6,629 nt of DNA from Chitinispirillales bacterium (GTDB taxonomy: Bacteria > Fibrobacterota > Chitinivibrionia > Chitinivibrionales > Chitinispirillaceae). The notes below the pieces were generated by a model. It searched no databases and was not told the origin of the DNA. It saw only the letters and a program-made list of their open reading frames with translations. The stretch is taken from assembly GCA_031254445.1 (NCBI GenBank), contig JAIRUL010000106.1, forward strand, positions 1 to 6,629. Direction: 5' to 3'. Position numbers and translations under genes: made by a program. Below are positions 1 to 5,838 of this stretch, piece after piece (the first letter of the stretch is position 1; each line of letters opens with the position of its first letter).

Positions 1-22
1 GGCTTTAGCCGCCACACGTTAT

Positions 23-37
23 GAAGCCGTAGGCTTC
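23..37. repeat. Small hairpin downstream of the GH8 gene
   Basis: The bases form a perfect 6-bp inverted repeat, GAAGCC and GGCTTC, around a 3-nt loop. Bases 1-10 form a second, weaker dyad (GGCT-TT-AGCC). On the minus strand the hairpin lies about 140 nt after the GH8 stop codon and could end that transcript. No T-tract follows it in either direction, so it does not meet the usual intrinsic-terminator pattern. It could instead be an RNA-processing or 3'-end stabilising hairpin, or chance. No gene is supported in bases 1-174. Confidence 0.35.
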
Positions 38-76
38 GTCTGAAAAAGATTTAAAAGAATTTGACTTTTATTTTTT

Positions 77-175
77 AACGTCAATGTCAACGTCAACGTC
101 AACGTCAACGTCAACATCAACGTCAACGTCAACGTCAATGTCAACGTCAATGTCAACGTCAACGTCAACGTCAAC
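77..175. repeat. Hexanucleotide tandem array, 16 units of AACGTC
   Basis: Sixteen consecutive 6-bp units occupy 77-172, followed by a partial AAC at 173-175. Twelve units are exactly AACGTC. Units at 83, 137 and 149 are AATGTC, and the unit at 113 is AACATC. All four variants are transitions at the CpG of the unit. The array touches the GH8 stop codon: its last base, 175, is the complement of the third base of the TAG. Read on the minus strand it is a 3'-untranslated GACGTT array. A short plus-strand frame reading Met-Ser-Thr-Ser-Thr exists but has no ribosome-binding site and is not called as a gene. Arrays of this kind commonly vary in copy number by slippage. Confidence 0.97.
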
Positions 176-2313
176 TACTTCGGCATGACAATTCTCGCCT
201 GCTCGATGACCCCTCCATTTCGTAGCGTCACCACATAGAACCCATTCGGCAACTTTGTTGCGCCAAACGTGTGCGCGTAGCTCCTGCCGGCTACCGTTTG
301 CATTCTTACCTTGTCAAGGAGGTTGCCTTTTAGCCCGTAGATTCTCAGCTCCGTCGCGCCGCTGCCCTTGGCCTTGAACTTTACGCTTATCGCGGACTTC
401 TTGGCTGTCACCTTAAGGCCGGAATTCTTGGCGAATGCTTTCGCCGAGATCTTGTGGTAGACAGAGGAGGGCTTGAATGTTACCGAGACGTTGCTGATAG
501 TTACGGATTCCATGGATTGGCCGACATTGAAGCCTATCCTCGCCTTGTCGTCGCTTGCATGTTCCATTGTGAACTCAAATTGGAATGCTTGCGGTTCCGT
601 AGTCAACTCGATATCTTCCGAGAAATAACCGGACCACGGGTCTGCTGCCATTTGGCTCATAACCTCTATTGTTCTTGGGGCGGAGGCGTAGGCATCAAAG
701 CTGACTACGTATGTTCTTCCCTCTAAGAGCGGTAGGCTTGCTTGGACTAATTGCAGGTTGTGAATTTCCGCGCCGAGGTTAGTGATAGTAATAGTGACCG
801 CCCCGTTGGACACGCTTGCGGAACCCTGAGAGACATCCCATGTGTTGAGCGTCCAATGATCAAGGCCGTCCGAACCCTCGGAAAAGTCGCCGTTTCTGAC
901 AAAGTTCACGCCGCCGGCTAATTCAAATTTTGCCGTAACGCTCTTGGCGGCGTCCATAGTGACCGTAATCTCGGGATTCTTGGCGTCGCCGCTCGCCACT
1001 TCGCCTGTCCATTCCACAAAATTCCATCCGACATCCGGTTCCGCAGTGAGCTTGACCGCCTCGCCGCTCGCGTAGCGCGTTTTGTTGGGGTCGCGCCTAA
1101 CAATTCCGCCGCCGTCAACGGTTGCGGTCAGGCGGAAGCCGTCGCCGCCCACTAATTCCTCGTTCCACATATTGCCGGTGATGGCGAGAAGGTACATATT
1201 TCCGGTAGAGCGGCTGTACCAATATTTGTCGTCCCTTGAAGCGATCGCGTTCTCAAACGCCGTGCGGACGGCGGCGCTGTCGTTGGCCATAGAGCCGGCC
1301 GCGAACCCGCCGAGGAAAGCGAATCCGGCGGGCGTGTCGCTGACGGCCGTCCCGTCCCTATTGTGCCCCTCTTTGAGGTTGTTGATGCCGTAGCCGTATG
1401 CCCAGTTTGTAATTTTGGCGGCCCACGCCTTTGCGCGCGGCTCGCCGTTCCAAAGATAGTCGAGCGCGATGCGCCAAGGGACGCGGCTCGCGTCGTGGTT
1501 GTAGGACGAGTCGTTCTGCGTGCCGCCGGGGCCCATCATAGCCGCGCCGGTGCCGACATTCTGCCAGCCGGAGACTATGCCGGTGGTTGGATGGGCGTTC
1601 CTTTCAAGGTGGGTGTAAGTGTCCTCGGCGAGCTTTGTCCATGCGGGGTCGCTTGTAACCTCGGCGAAGATTTTAAAGAACGCGGGGGTGTAGTAAGAGA
1701 TATCCGTGTAACTATTGCACGACCCGCCCCACGCGCCGCCGTTGTATCCGCCGGCGACAACGGAGAGCCCCTCGCAGGCGACGATGAGCTTCTTGCAGTT
1801 TGCTATTACCCTCTGCGCCTCGGCTAAATAATCCCCGCCCCACTGCCAGTTGGCTACGACCAGCCCGAAGGCCACGTCAAGGTCGCCGTCGGAGGCCGTG
1901 CCGGCGTTATCGTTGTTGTTCCCATAAATGCCGGAACTGTCCACTTTCCACGACATCATGCCGCCGGAGTTGTTCGAGAGGCCGCAGGCCCACTTGTAAA
2001 ATTTGTACATCCCGTCAAAGGACTCTTTGTCGCCCATGTAAGCCGCGGCGATTAGCGCCCAGCCCATGCCCTCGACTTTCACTTGGTTTTTGTCGTCGGC
2101 CGTAGGCATGAGCCCCTTGGACGTTGGCACTTGCACCTCGCTCTTCCAGCTATCGTACCAGCTCTGCGCCTTGGCGCTCGTGATGCCCGTAGGCATATGC
2201 CCATTCGGGTACACAACGTCCTGCGGGAACGGGTACTTGGCCTCCTGCCCAACCGCCCCCCCCGCAAACACGGCGCAAGCCAGCGCCGCCGCAAAAACCC
2301 TTTTAATGGACAT
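175..2313 (-). CDS. Secreted modular GH8 endoglucanase/xylanase-like glycosidase
   Basis: This is a 712-residue predicted secreted glycoside hydrolase of family 8, an (alpha/alpha)6-barrel family of inverting enzymes acting on beta-1,4-glucans, xylan or chitosan. Residues 1-22 form a signal peptide (MSIKR, a hydrophobic Ala-rich core, then AVG-Q). The catalytic domain spans about 25-390. It has the likely proton donor Glu81 in VEGMGWAL, a near match to the GH8 signature at 140-158 (ASDGDLDVAFG...W, Asp142/Asp144), and the probable base Asp274 in YNHDASRVPWR. An InlB-B-like repeat follows (about 392-465, ending in TVTMDAAKSVTAKFEL), then a CBM4/9-like jelly roll (about 470-614, opening NFVRNGDFSEG), a Lys-rich linker (about 620-650) and a C-terminal sorting-like domain (about 651-712; ELRIYGLKGN, LPNGFYVVTLRNG). 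That last domain resembles type IX-style or FlgD-like tails. The frame extends 12 codons upstream, but the start at 2313 gives a proper signal peptide and has AAGGAG 6 nt before it. Substrate cannot be decided from sequence alone. Confidence 0.93.
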   Translation of the reverse strand: MSIKRVFAAALACAVFAGGAVGQEAKYPFPQDVVYPNGHMPTGITSAKAQSWYDSWKSEVQVPTSKGLMPTADDKNQVKVEGMGWALIAAAYMGDKESFDGMYKFYKWACGLSNNSGGMMSWKVDSSGIYGNNNDNAGTASDGDLDVAFGLVVANWQWGGDYLAEAQRVIANCKKLIVACEGLSVVAGGYNGGAWGGSCNSYTDISYYTPAFFKIFAEVTSDPAWTKLAEDTYTHLERNAHPTTGIVSGWQNVGTGAAMMGPGGTQNDSSYNHDASRVPWRIALDYLWNGEPRAKAWAAKITNWAYGYGINNLKEGHNRDGTAVSDTPAGFAFLGGFAAGSMANDSAAVRTAFENAIASRDDKYWYSRSTGNMYLLAITGNMWNEELVGGDGFRLTATVDGGGIVRRDPNKTRYASGEAVKLTAEPDVGWNFVEWTGEVASGDAKNPEITVTMDAAKSVTAKFELAGGVNFVRNGDFSEGSDGLDHWTLNTWDVSQGSASVSNGAVTITITNLGAEIHNLQLVQASLPLLEGRTYVVSFDAYASAPRTIEVMSQMAADPWSGYFSEDIELTTEPQAFQFEFTMEHASDDKARIGFNVGQSMESVTISNVSVTFKPSSVYHKISAKAFAKNSGLKVTAKKSAISVKFKAKGSGATELRIYGLKGNLLDKVRMQTVAGRSYAHTFGATKLPNGFYVVTLRNGGVIEQARIVMPK

Positions 2314-2319
2314 AAAGCG

Positions 2320-2325
2320 CTCCTT
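2320..2325 (-). promoter_or_regulatory. Ribosome-binding site that fixes the GH8 start
   Basis: On the minus strand this reads AAGGAG (TAAGGAG with the adjacent base), separated by six nucleotides from the ATG at 2313-2311. It is close to a full anti-Shine-Dalgarno match at good spacing. It favours the ATG at 2313 over the in-frame ATG at 2349, whose use would put a charged 12-residue extension in front of the signal peptide. Confidence 0.85.
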
Positions 2326-2357
2326 ATTGTTTATTGTATGCGAACACATAACGAACT

Positions 2358-2386
2358 AGTATAAATATAATAAATTTTAATGCAGA
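2358..2386 (-). promoter_or_regulatory. Putative GH8 promoter region
   Basis: The stretch 2355-2400 is very AT-rich between GC-rich flanks and lies after the terminator palindrome at 2455-2478 and before the GH8 start. On the minus strand it holds TATACT at 2363-2358, a 5/6 match to a sigma-70 -10 box, which would put transcription start roughly 35-40 nt before the ATG. The hexamer 17 nt upstream (TCTGCA, 2386-2381) is a poor -35 box. The location is convincing; the exact boxes are not. Confidence 0.35.
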
Positions 2387-2441
2387 AAAGTTTTATTCTT
2401 TCGACATTGGCGTTCGCCCAGCGTTCTCTGCCCTGTATAGG

Positions 2442-2486
2442 GTTGCCGCTAAGCAAAAGCGGGGCCGGCCCCGCTTTTACGGCAAC
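2442..2486 (-). terminator. Intrinsic terminator: perfect 24-bp palindrome with outer arms
   Basis: Bases 2455-2478 are a perfect palindrome: AAAAGCGGGGCC followed directly by GGCCCCGCTTTT. As RNA this gives a GC-rich stem with an A-run on one side and a U-run on the other, so it can end transcription from either direction. An outer pair of 7-bp arms, GTTGCCG (2442-2448) and CGGCAAC (2480-2486), extends the fold across a 6-nt/1-nt internal loop. It lies about 125 nt after the kinase stop codon and before the GH8 promoter-like region, so its expected role is to end the RAM-kinase operon. There is no plus-strand gene to its left that would need it. Confidence 0.8.
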
Positions 2487-2565
2487 AGCGCGCACGCCGC
2501 CAGCATGCCTGCCCTGTAAACCGCGGCGCGAGAGTTGCGGCACGCCCCATTATCCCATAAAAGAT

Positions 2566-2595
2566 TTTGACTTTAAAGACTTTGACTTTAAAGAC
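2566..2595. repeat. Two tandem 15-bp repeats at the kinase stop codon
   Basis: TTTGACTTTAAAGAC occurs at 2566-2580 and again, identically, at 2581-2595. A decayed third copy (GTTGGCTTTACTCCC) appears at 2596-2610 and runs over the kinase stop codon at 2603-2605. Each copy contains the 8-bp palindrome CTTTAAAG. The repeats belong to the 3'-untranslated region of the kinase message, before the terminator palindrome. A plus-strand open frame through them is not supported as a gene. Confidence 0.9.
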
Positions 2596-2602
2596 GTTGG
2601 CT

Positions 2603-5416
2603 TTACTCCCACTTATCCGGCGCATACAATATCTTCGCCACCTGAAACGACTGCCACGACGATACCGGCAGCTGCCGTTGCAGCACCCTGATTACCGCCA
2701 GGGCCTCCTCGCGGTTGCCTTGCAGCAGCAATTTCCTTGCCACGTAGTAGAGGTTCCACGAGTCTTGGGGCAGGATGTTGTCCCACATGCGCAGGAATTC
2801 CGGTTCCGTTATTTTGTCTATGTAGTAGGCGGCTATGATTCTCGGCAGCGGGTACGGGTGCGGGCCGTCCACGGTTTCGTGCAGCAGGGGGACTCTGTCT
2901 AACGGCATAGTGTCGCTCACCGACTGTTCGGCGCATTTAAGCGCGGCCATCCAGTGGATTGCGGAGGTGGGTTGCGACTCTCTCCAGACTTTTGCGTAGA
3001 TGGCCTGGGCGTGCGGGTAATCGAAGTTGTACTCGTAGAGGTCGGCTATCGCGTACCACGAGCGCCAGACGTTGTCGCTCGCGGTTTGCGAGTGTATGGA
3101 TTGGTTGTAGATGTCGGAGGCCGGGGTAGTTTGGCCGGCGTTGAGGTAGGCGTCGGCTAGGATTGTCCTGGCGTTCGCGATTATGTCGGGGGATCCGCCG
3201 TAGAGCGCGGTTATTGAGTTGAGCATCCGCGCGGCGCCGTTCGCGTTGCCCTCCCGCGCGGTTTTTTCTAGGATGCGCAGGTGCAGCGCGCCCCAGTGCG
3301 GGGTGAATTTTGGGTAGAGCGCGGCGCGGGCGGTTATCTCCCGCAGCGCCCACTCGGTTTCGCCGGCGTCTACCAGCGCCGAGGCGTGGGCTATATCCGA
3401 CGCCATTATCGAGAAGCCCACGTTGCTCGACTTGTAGTACCGCGTGACCACCGCGAACGCCCCCTCCGCCCGCACGGTGTCGCCCATGCGCAGGTAGGCT
3501 ATGCCGCTTAGGTATCTCGCGCGGGCTTTTAGCGCGTCGCTGCTGTGGAGCTGGGCGCTCTTGTCGAGCGTGTTTATCGCCTCGTCGTACATGCCGAGGC
3601 GTATTTGGCAATCGGCGATGTTTACGTAGAGCTCTTTTGTGAGGTTGAGCGCGGACTGGTCTATCATCAACCCGTTGTACTCGTCTATCGCCGATTCGAA
3701 GTCGCCGCGCTCGCGGAAGCGGTCGCCTATGAGCGTGGGGCTTGGGATTTGCGGGATTGCGCGGCGGTGCACCCTGATGTTTGAGAAAGCCGCCTCCGAG
3801 GCGTCCACGAAGAAGCCTATCCGCTCGTTGTCTTTGCCTATCGCGGGGAAGAAGTCGTACACGCGCGCCACGAGCGCGCCGTTTATAGTGAGCGTTATCG
3901 AATTTTGCAGCCGTTCCACCGATATGCGGTTGACGTTTTGCCACGGGATCGCGCCCGGCGCTATGTCGCTGAAGAGGAAGTCGCTGCCGGGGAACGTGAC
4001 GCCGCTCTCCCCGAAGCCGTTGCGGTTTATGTGCACGCAGTGCGCGTTGTCGGGGCTGTCGCCGAAGAGGAAGACCCCGGCCCTAAGCAGGTTGCGGCTT
4101 GGGGCGGAGAGGTCGAACTCAATGAGCACGTCGCGGTTGAAGCGCCGCTCGAGCCGCATATACGAGTAGCCCGGCGACGATAGCGTTATGGAGCGGTTGC
4201 CGTCCTCCCACCTCCCTTGGTAGAGGCTGTCTTTGCTTACGAACGTCCAGTCCCCGGCGGCCGCGCTGAGGGGCTGCATATAGAAGAGCTGCCAGTGCGA
4301 GTACACCCGCTTCCTCTGTATGTAGTAGCTCGCCGCGATGATGCCCGAGAAAATCAGCACTAAGAGCGTAATCGCGATGGGCGCCCACTTCTTGCGGACG
4401 TAGCTCGTCGTGCGCTTTTTGAGCGACGGCGGCTTCGCGGTCACCGCCTCACCCTTTTGGTAGCGGATGATGTCTTGGCGGAACTCCTCCATCGTCTGGT
4501 AGCGCATGTCGGGGTCTTTGGCCATCGCTTTAAGGGTGATGGCCTCTATCTCGACGGGCAGCCACGGGATGAGGTTTTTCGGGGGTATGGGGCAGGCCTC
4601 CATGACGTTGTAGGTCGTTTGGTGGAGGTTGCGCTGGTCTAAGTAGGGGTTCTTGAAGGTCAGCATCTCGTAGAGCATGATGCCGAGCGAGCAGATGTCG
4701 CTCCTATGGTCTACGTCGCTGCCGAGAAGCCTTTCCGGCGCCATATACGCGGGCGACCCCATGATTTCGCCCGTCCGCGTGATGCCGCCGCCGCCGTCCG
4801 AGTCTTCCAGCGCTTTGGCGAGCCCGAAGTCTATGAGCACCGGCGTGAGCGGGTCTTTCATGATTACGTTGTTCAGTTTGAGGTCGCGGTGGATGATCTT
4901 CTGCTCGTGGGCGTACCCGAGCGCCTCCGCGAGCTTTGAGATTATCTCCAGGACGTCTACGAGTTTTGGCTTGTTTTCATTTAAGTGCTGGTAGAGGTTC
5001 GTGCCGGCGATGTACTCCATGGCGATGTAGTAGACGTTGTTCTCGTTGGCCACCTCGTATATGTTGACGATGTTGGGGTGGCTGAGTTTCGCGACGGAGT
5101 GCGCCTCGCTCAGGAAGCGCTCGACGAAGCGGTAGTTGATGGTGATGTTGGCCGGCATGACCTTGAGCGCGACCACGCGCTGCAGGTCGGTCTGCATGGC
5201 CTTGTAGACAACCGCCATGCCGCCCCGCCCGATCTCCTCGATGATGTTGTACTTCCCGACGGCCGCCCCCGCCGCCAATATCGTCCGGTTGACGTTGCTG
5301 AGCATATTCTTGATGCGGAAGCCGCCCTTGGCGCTATCCTCCGGCTGCTTCTGCTGGGGCTGCTGGGGCTGCGGAGGCTGCGGCGCTCCTTCGTTGCTTG
5401 GGGGCGGGGCGTTCAT
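2603..5416 (-). CDS. Transmembrane Ser/Thr kinase with jelly-roll and TPR domains
   Basis: This 937-residue protein is a predicted inner-membrane receptor-like Ser/Thr kinase of the bacterial Hanks (PknB-like) type. The N-terminus is Pro/Gln-rich (about 4-25). The kinase domain covers about 57-318 with all the key elements: Gly-rich loop GRGGMAVVYK (63-72), Lys85 in ALKVM, helix-C Glu104, HRDLKLNN with catalytic Asp178 and Asn183, Asp196 of DFG, and APE at 226-228. It is an RD kinase, and Thr213 and Thr215 are possible activation-loop phosphosites. One membrane helix lies at about 344-366, with more positive charge before it, so the kinase should be cytoplasmic. Residues about 385-550 look like a concanavalin-like (LamG/DUF1080-type) beta jelly roll (for example LIEFDLSAPSRN, NRISVERLQNSITLTING). 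From about 560 to the end there are helical TPR-like repeats. The start lies 3 nt after the RAM gene stop, which suggests translational coupling. Ligand and targets are unknown. Confidence 0.93.
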   Translation of the reverse strand: MNAPPPSNEGAPQPPQPQQPQQKQPEDSAKGGFRIKNMLSNVNRTILAAGAAVGKYNIIEEIGRGGMAVVYKAMQTDLQRVVALKVMPANITINYRFVERFLSEAHSVAKLSHPNIVNIYEVANENNVYYIAMEYIAGTNLYQHLNENKPKLVDVLEIISKLAEALGYAHEQKIIHRDLKLNNVIMKDPLTPVLIDFGLAKALEDSDGGGGITRTGEIMGSPAYMAPERLLGSDVDHRSDICSLGIMLYEMLTFKNPYLDQRNLHQTTYNVMEACPIPPKNLIPWLPVEIEAITLKAMAKDPDMRYQTMEEFRQDIIRYQKGEAVTAKPPSLKKRTTSYVRKKWAPIAITLLVLIFSGIIAASYYIQRKRVYSHWQLFYMQPLSAAAGDWTFVSKDSLYQGRWEDGNRSITLSSPGYSYMRLERRFNRDVLIEFDLSAPSRNLLRAGVFLFGDSPDNAHCVHINRNGFGESGVTFPGSDFLFSDIAPGAIPWQNVNRISVERLQNSITLTINGALVARVYDFFPAIGKDNERIGFFVDASEAAFSNIRVHRRAIPQIPSPTLIGDRFRERGDFESAIDEYNGLMIDQSALNLTKELYVNIADCQIRLGMYDEAINTLDKSAQLHSSDALKARARYLSGIAYLRMGDTVRAEGAFAVVTRYYKSSNVGFSIMASDIAHASALVDAGETEWALREITARAALYPKFTPHWGALHLRILEKTAREGNANGAARMLNSITALYGGSPDIIANARTILADAYLNAGQTTPASDIYNQSIHSQTASDNVWRSWYAIADLYEYNFDYPHAQAIYAKVWRESQPTSAIHWMAALKCAEQSVSDTMPLDRVPLLHETVDGPHPYPLPRIIAAYYIDKITEPEFLRMWDNILPQDSWNLYYVARKLLLQGNREEALAVIRVLQRQLPVSSWQSFQVAKILYAPDKWE
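5342..5386. repeat. In-frame 9-bp repeat encoding the Pro/Gln-rich kinase N-terminus
   Basis: Units of nine bases run through this stretch: CTGCTGGGG at 5351-5359 and again at 5360-5368, then CTGCGGAGG (5369-5377) and CTGCGGCGC (5378-5386), with a related unit before them. On the coding strand they give Pro-Pro-Gln and Pro-Gln-Gln triplets (residues about 11-25 of the kinase). The unit is a multiple of three, so copy-number change would alter tail length without breaking the frame. The segment precedes the kinase domain and is predicted to be disordered. Confidence 0.75.
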
Positions 5417-5419
5417 CCC

Positions 5420-5698
5420 TCAATCATCCCCCAGCGAAAACATGCTCTCCAAATCGTGCTTCGAGTGCACCCTAAATGCGATCTGCGTCTCGGAGTCTAT
5501 GATGCCGTCTAATTTCAGCATCTTGTTCGTCACTATGTCGGCCAAGTCTTCGCAGTCGCGCACGCGGATGATGGCGGTCAGGTCGAAGCGGCCGGCAATG
5601 GAGTAAACCTCGCTCACGCCGTTTATGGCGGCGAGCTGCGAGGCTATTTCGTTTACGCTGTCCTGCCGGACTTTGAGCGATACGAACGCGGTCAGCAT
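5420..5698 (-). CDS. Stand-alone RAM domain protein (Lrp/AsnC ligand-binding family)
   Basis: This 92-residue protein matches only the C-terminal effector-binding half of Lrp/AsnC regulators (RAM domain, alpha/beta ferredoxin-like fold). An N-terminal beta strand (LTAFVSLKV) leads to a helix, then VSEVYSIAGRFDLTAIIRV with the typical G-[FY]-D turn, and then helix and strand elements ending DGIIDSETQIAFRV. The N-terminal helix-turn-helix DNA-binding domain is absent. The ATG at 5698 has an AAGGA 6 nt upstream and starts straight into the first strand, so the protein is naturally short, not truncated. Family members form dimers and higher oligomers and often bind amino acids at the interface. 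Lacking a DNA-binding domain, this one is more likely a metabolite sensor or partner protein. It is the first gene of an operon with the transmembrane kinase, which starts 3 nt after its stop, suggesting a shared signalling function (inference). Confidence 0.88.
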   Translation of the reverse strand: MLTAFVSLKVRQDSVNEIASQLAAINGVSEVYSIAGRFDLTAIIRVRDCEDLADIVTNKMLKLDGIIDSETQIAFRVHSKHDLESMFSLGDD

Positions 5699-5704
5699 GG
5701 CGTT

Positions 5705-5709
5705 TCCTT
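5705..5709 (-). promoter_or_regulatory. Ribosome-binding site of the RAM-domain gene
   Basis: On the minus strand this reads AAGGA (in the context AAAAGGAAA), six nucleotides before the ATG at 5698-5696. It supports that start and argues against a lost N-terminal helix-turn-helix within this reading frame. Confidence 0.75.
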
Positions 5710-5731
5710 TTGGTTTGGGCGGACAATATCA

Positions 5732-5770
5732 ATTATAATATAAAATAGTATCTCATTGGGCGAAAAGCAA
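5732..5770 (-). promoter_or_regulatory. Putative promoter of the RAM-kinase operon
   Basis: Between the terminator of the upstream gene and the RAM-gene ribosome-binding site lies a strongly AT-rich segment. On the minus strand it contains an exact TATAAT at 5737-5732, about 34 nt before the start codon. The hexamer at optimal distance upstream (CCCAAT, 5760-5755) is not a -35 match. A second arrangement, TTGCTT (5770-5765) with TATTTT (5747-5742) at a 17-nt spacing, is also weak. A promoter here is likely because a terminator stands immediately upstream, but which boxes are used is uncertain. Confidence 0.45.
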
Positions 5771-5783
5771 GGGGTAACGGCAC

Positions 5784-5810
5784 AAAAAAAAGGCGGACCC
5801 AAGGCCCGCC
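5784..5810 (-). terminator. Intrinsic terminator of the upstream uncharacterised gene
   Basis: Read on the minus strand, GGCGGGCC (5810-5803), a 3-nt loop UUG, and GGUCCGCC (5799-5792) form an 8-bp stem, all Watson-Crick apart from one G-U pair. Eight consecutive U (5791-5784) follow directly. This is a textbook rho-independent terminator about 28 nt after the stop codon at 5839-5841. It separates that gene from the RAM-kinase operon. The plus-strand version would have an A-tract before the stem and a mismatched pair, so it is directional. Confidence 0.92.
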
Positions 5811-5838
5811 CGCGTAACCGGTACCGCGTCAGTATGAA

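Noticed and set aside
1..24. Possible end of a plus-strand gene entering from the left (frame closing with TGA at 22-24).
   Set aside because: Only seven codons are visible, too few to support a coding call.
77..175. The array read on the minus strand as repeated TTGACG/TTGACA, matching the -35 promoter consensus.
   Set aside because: For the last TTGACA (90-85), no convincing -10 box lies 16-18 nt downstream, and no downstream minus-strand gene is visible. The match follows from the repeat unit.
77..175. Short-unit array considered as a CRISPR array.
   Set aside because: Units are 6 bp with no spacers and no cas genes nearby.
19..177. Open frame continuing after the GH8 TAG stop, reading alternating Leu-Thr through the hexanucleotide array and ending at a TAA at 21-19 (about 51 codons), suggesting stop-codon readthrough.
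   Set aside because: The GH8 protein already ends naturally with a complete sorting-like domain (…RIVMPK). A 6-bp repeat is open by chance in this frame, and no readthrough signal is recognised.
2331..2543. Minus-strand 70-codon open frame between the kinase and GH8 genes.
   Set aside because: It runs through the terminator and the GH8 promoter and ribosome-binding region, has no recognised domain or clear ribosome-binding site, and overlaps the GH8 upstream region.
2380..2691. Plus-strand open frame of 103 codons containing a repeated Asp-Phe-Lys motif.
   Set aside because: It has no ribosome-binding site, overlaps the kinase 3' end antisense and passes through the terminator palindrome. 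The peptide repeat only reflects the 15-bp DNA repeat.
4985..5512. Plus-strand 175-codon open frame opposite the kinase N-terminus, and similar ones at 3639-4169 and 1363-1827.
   Set aside because: They lie wholly antisense to strongly supported genes, have no recognisable domain, and are low-complexity products of GC-rich codon bias.
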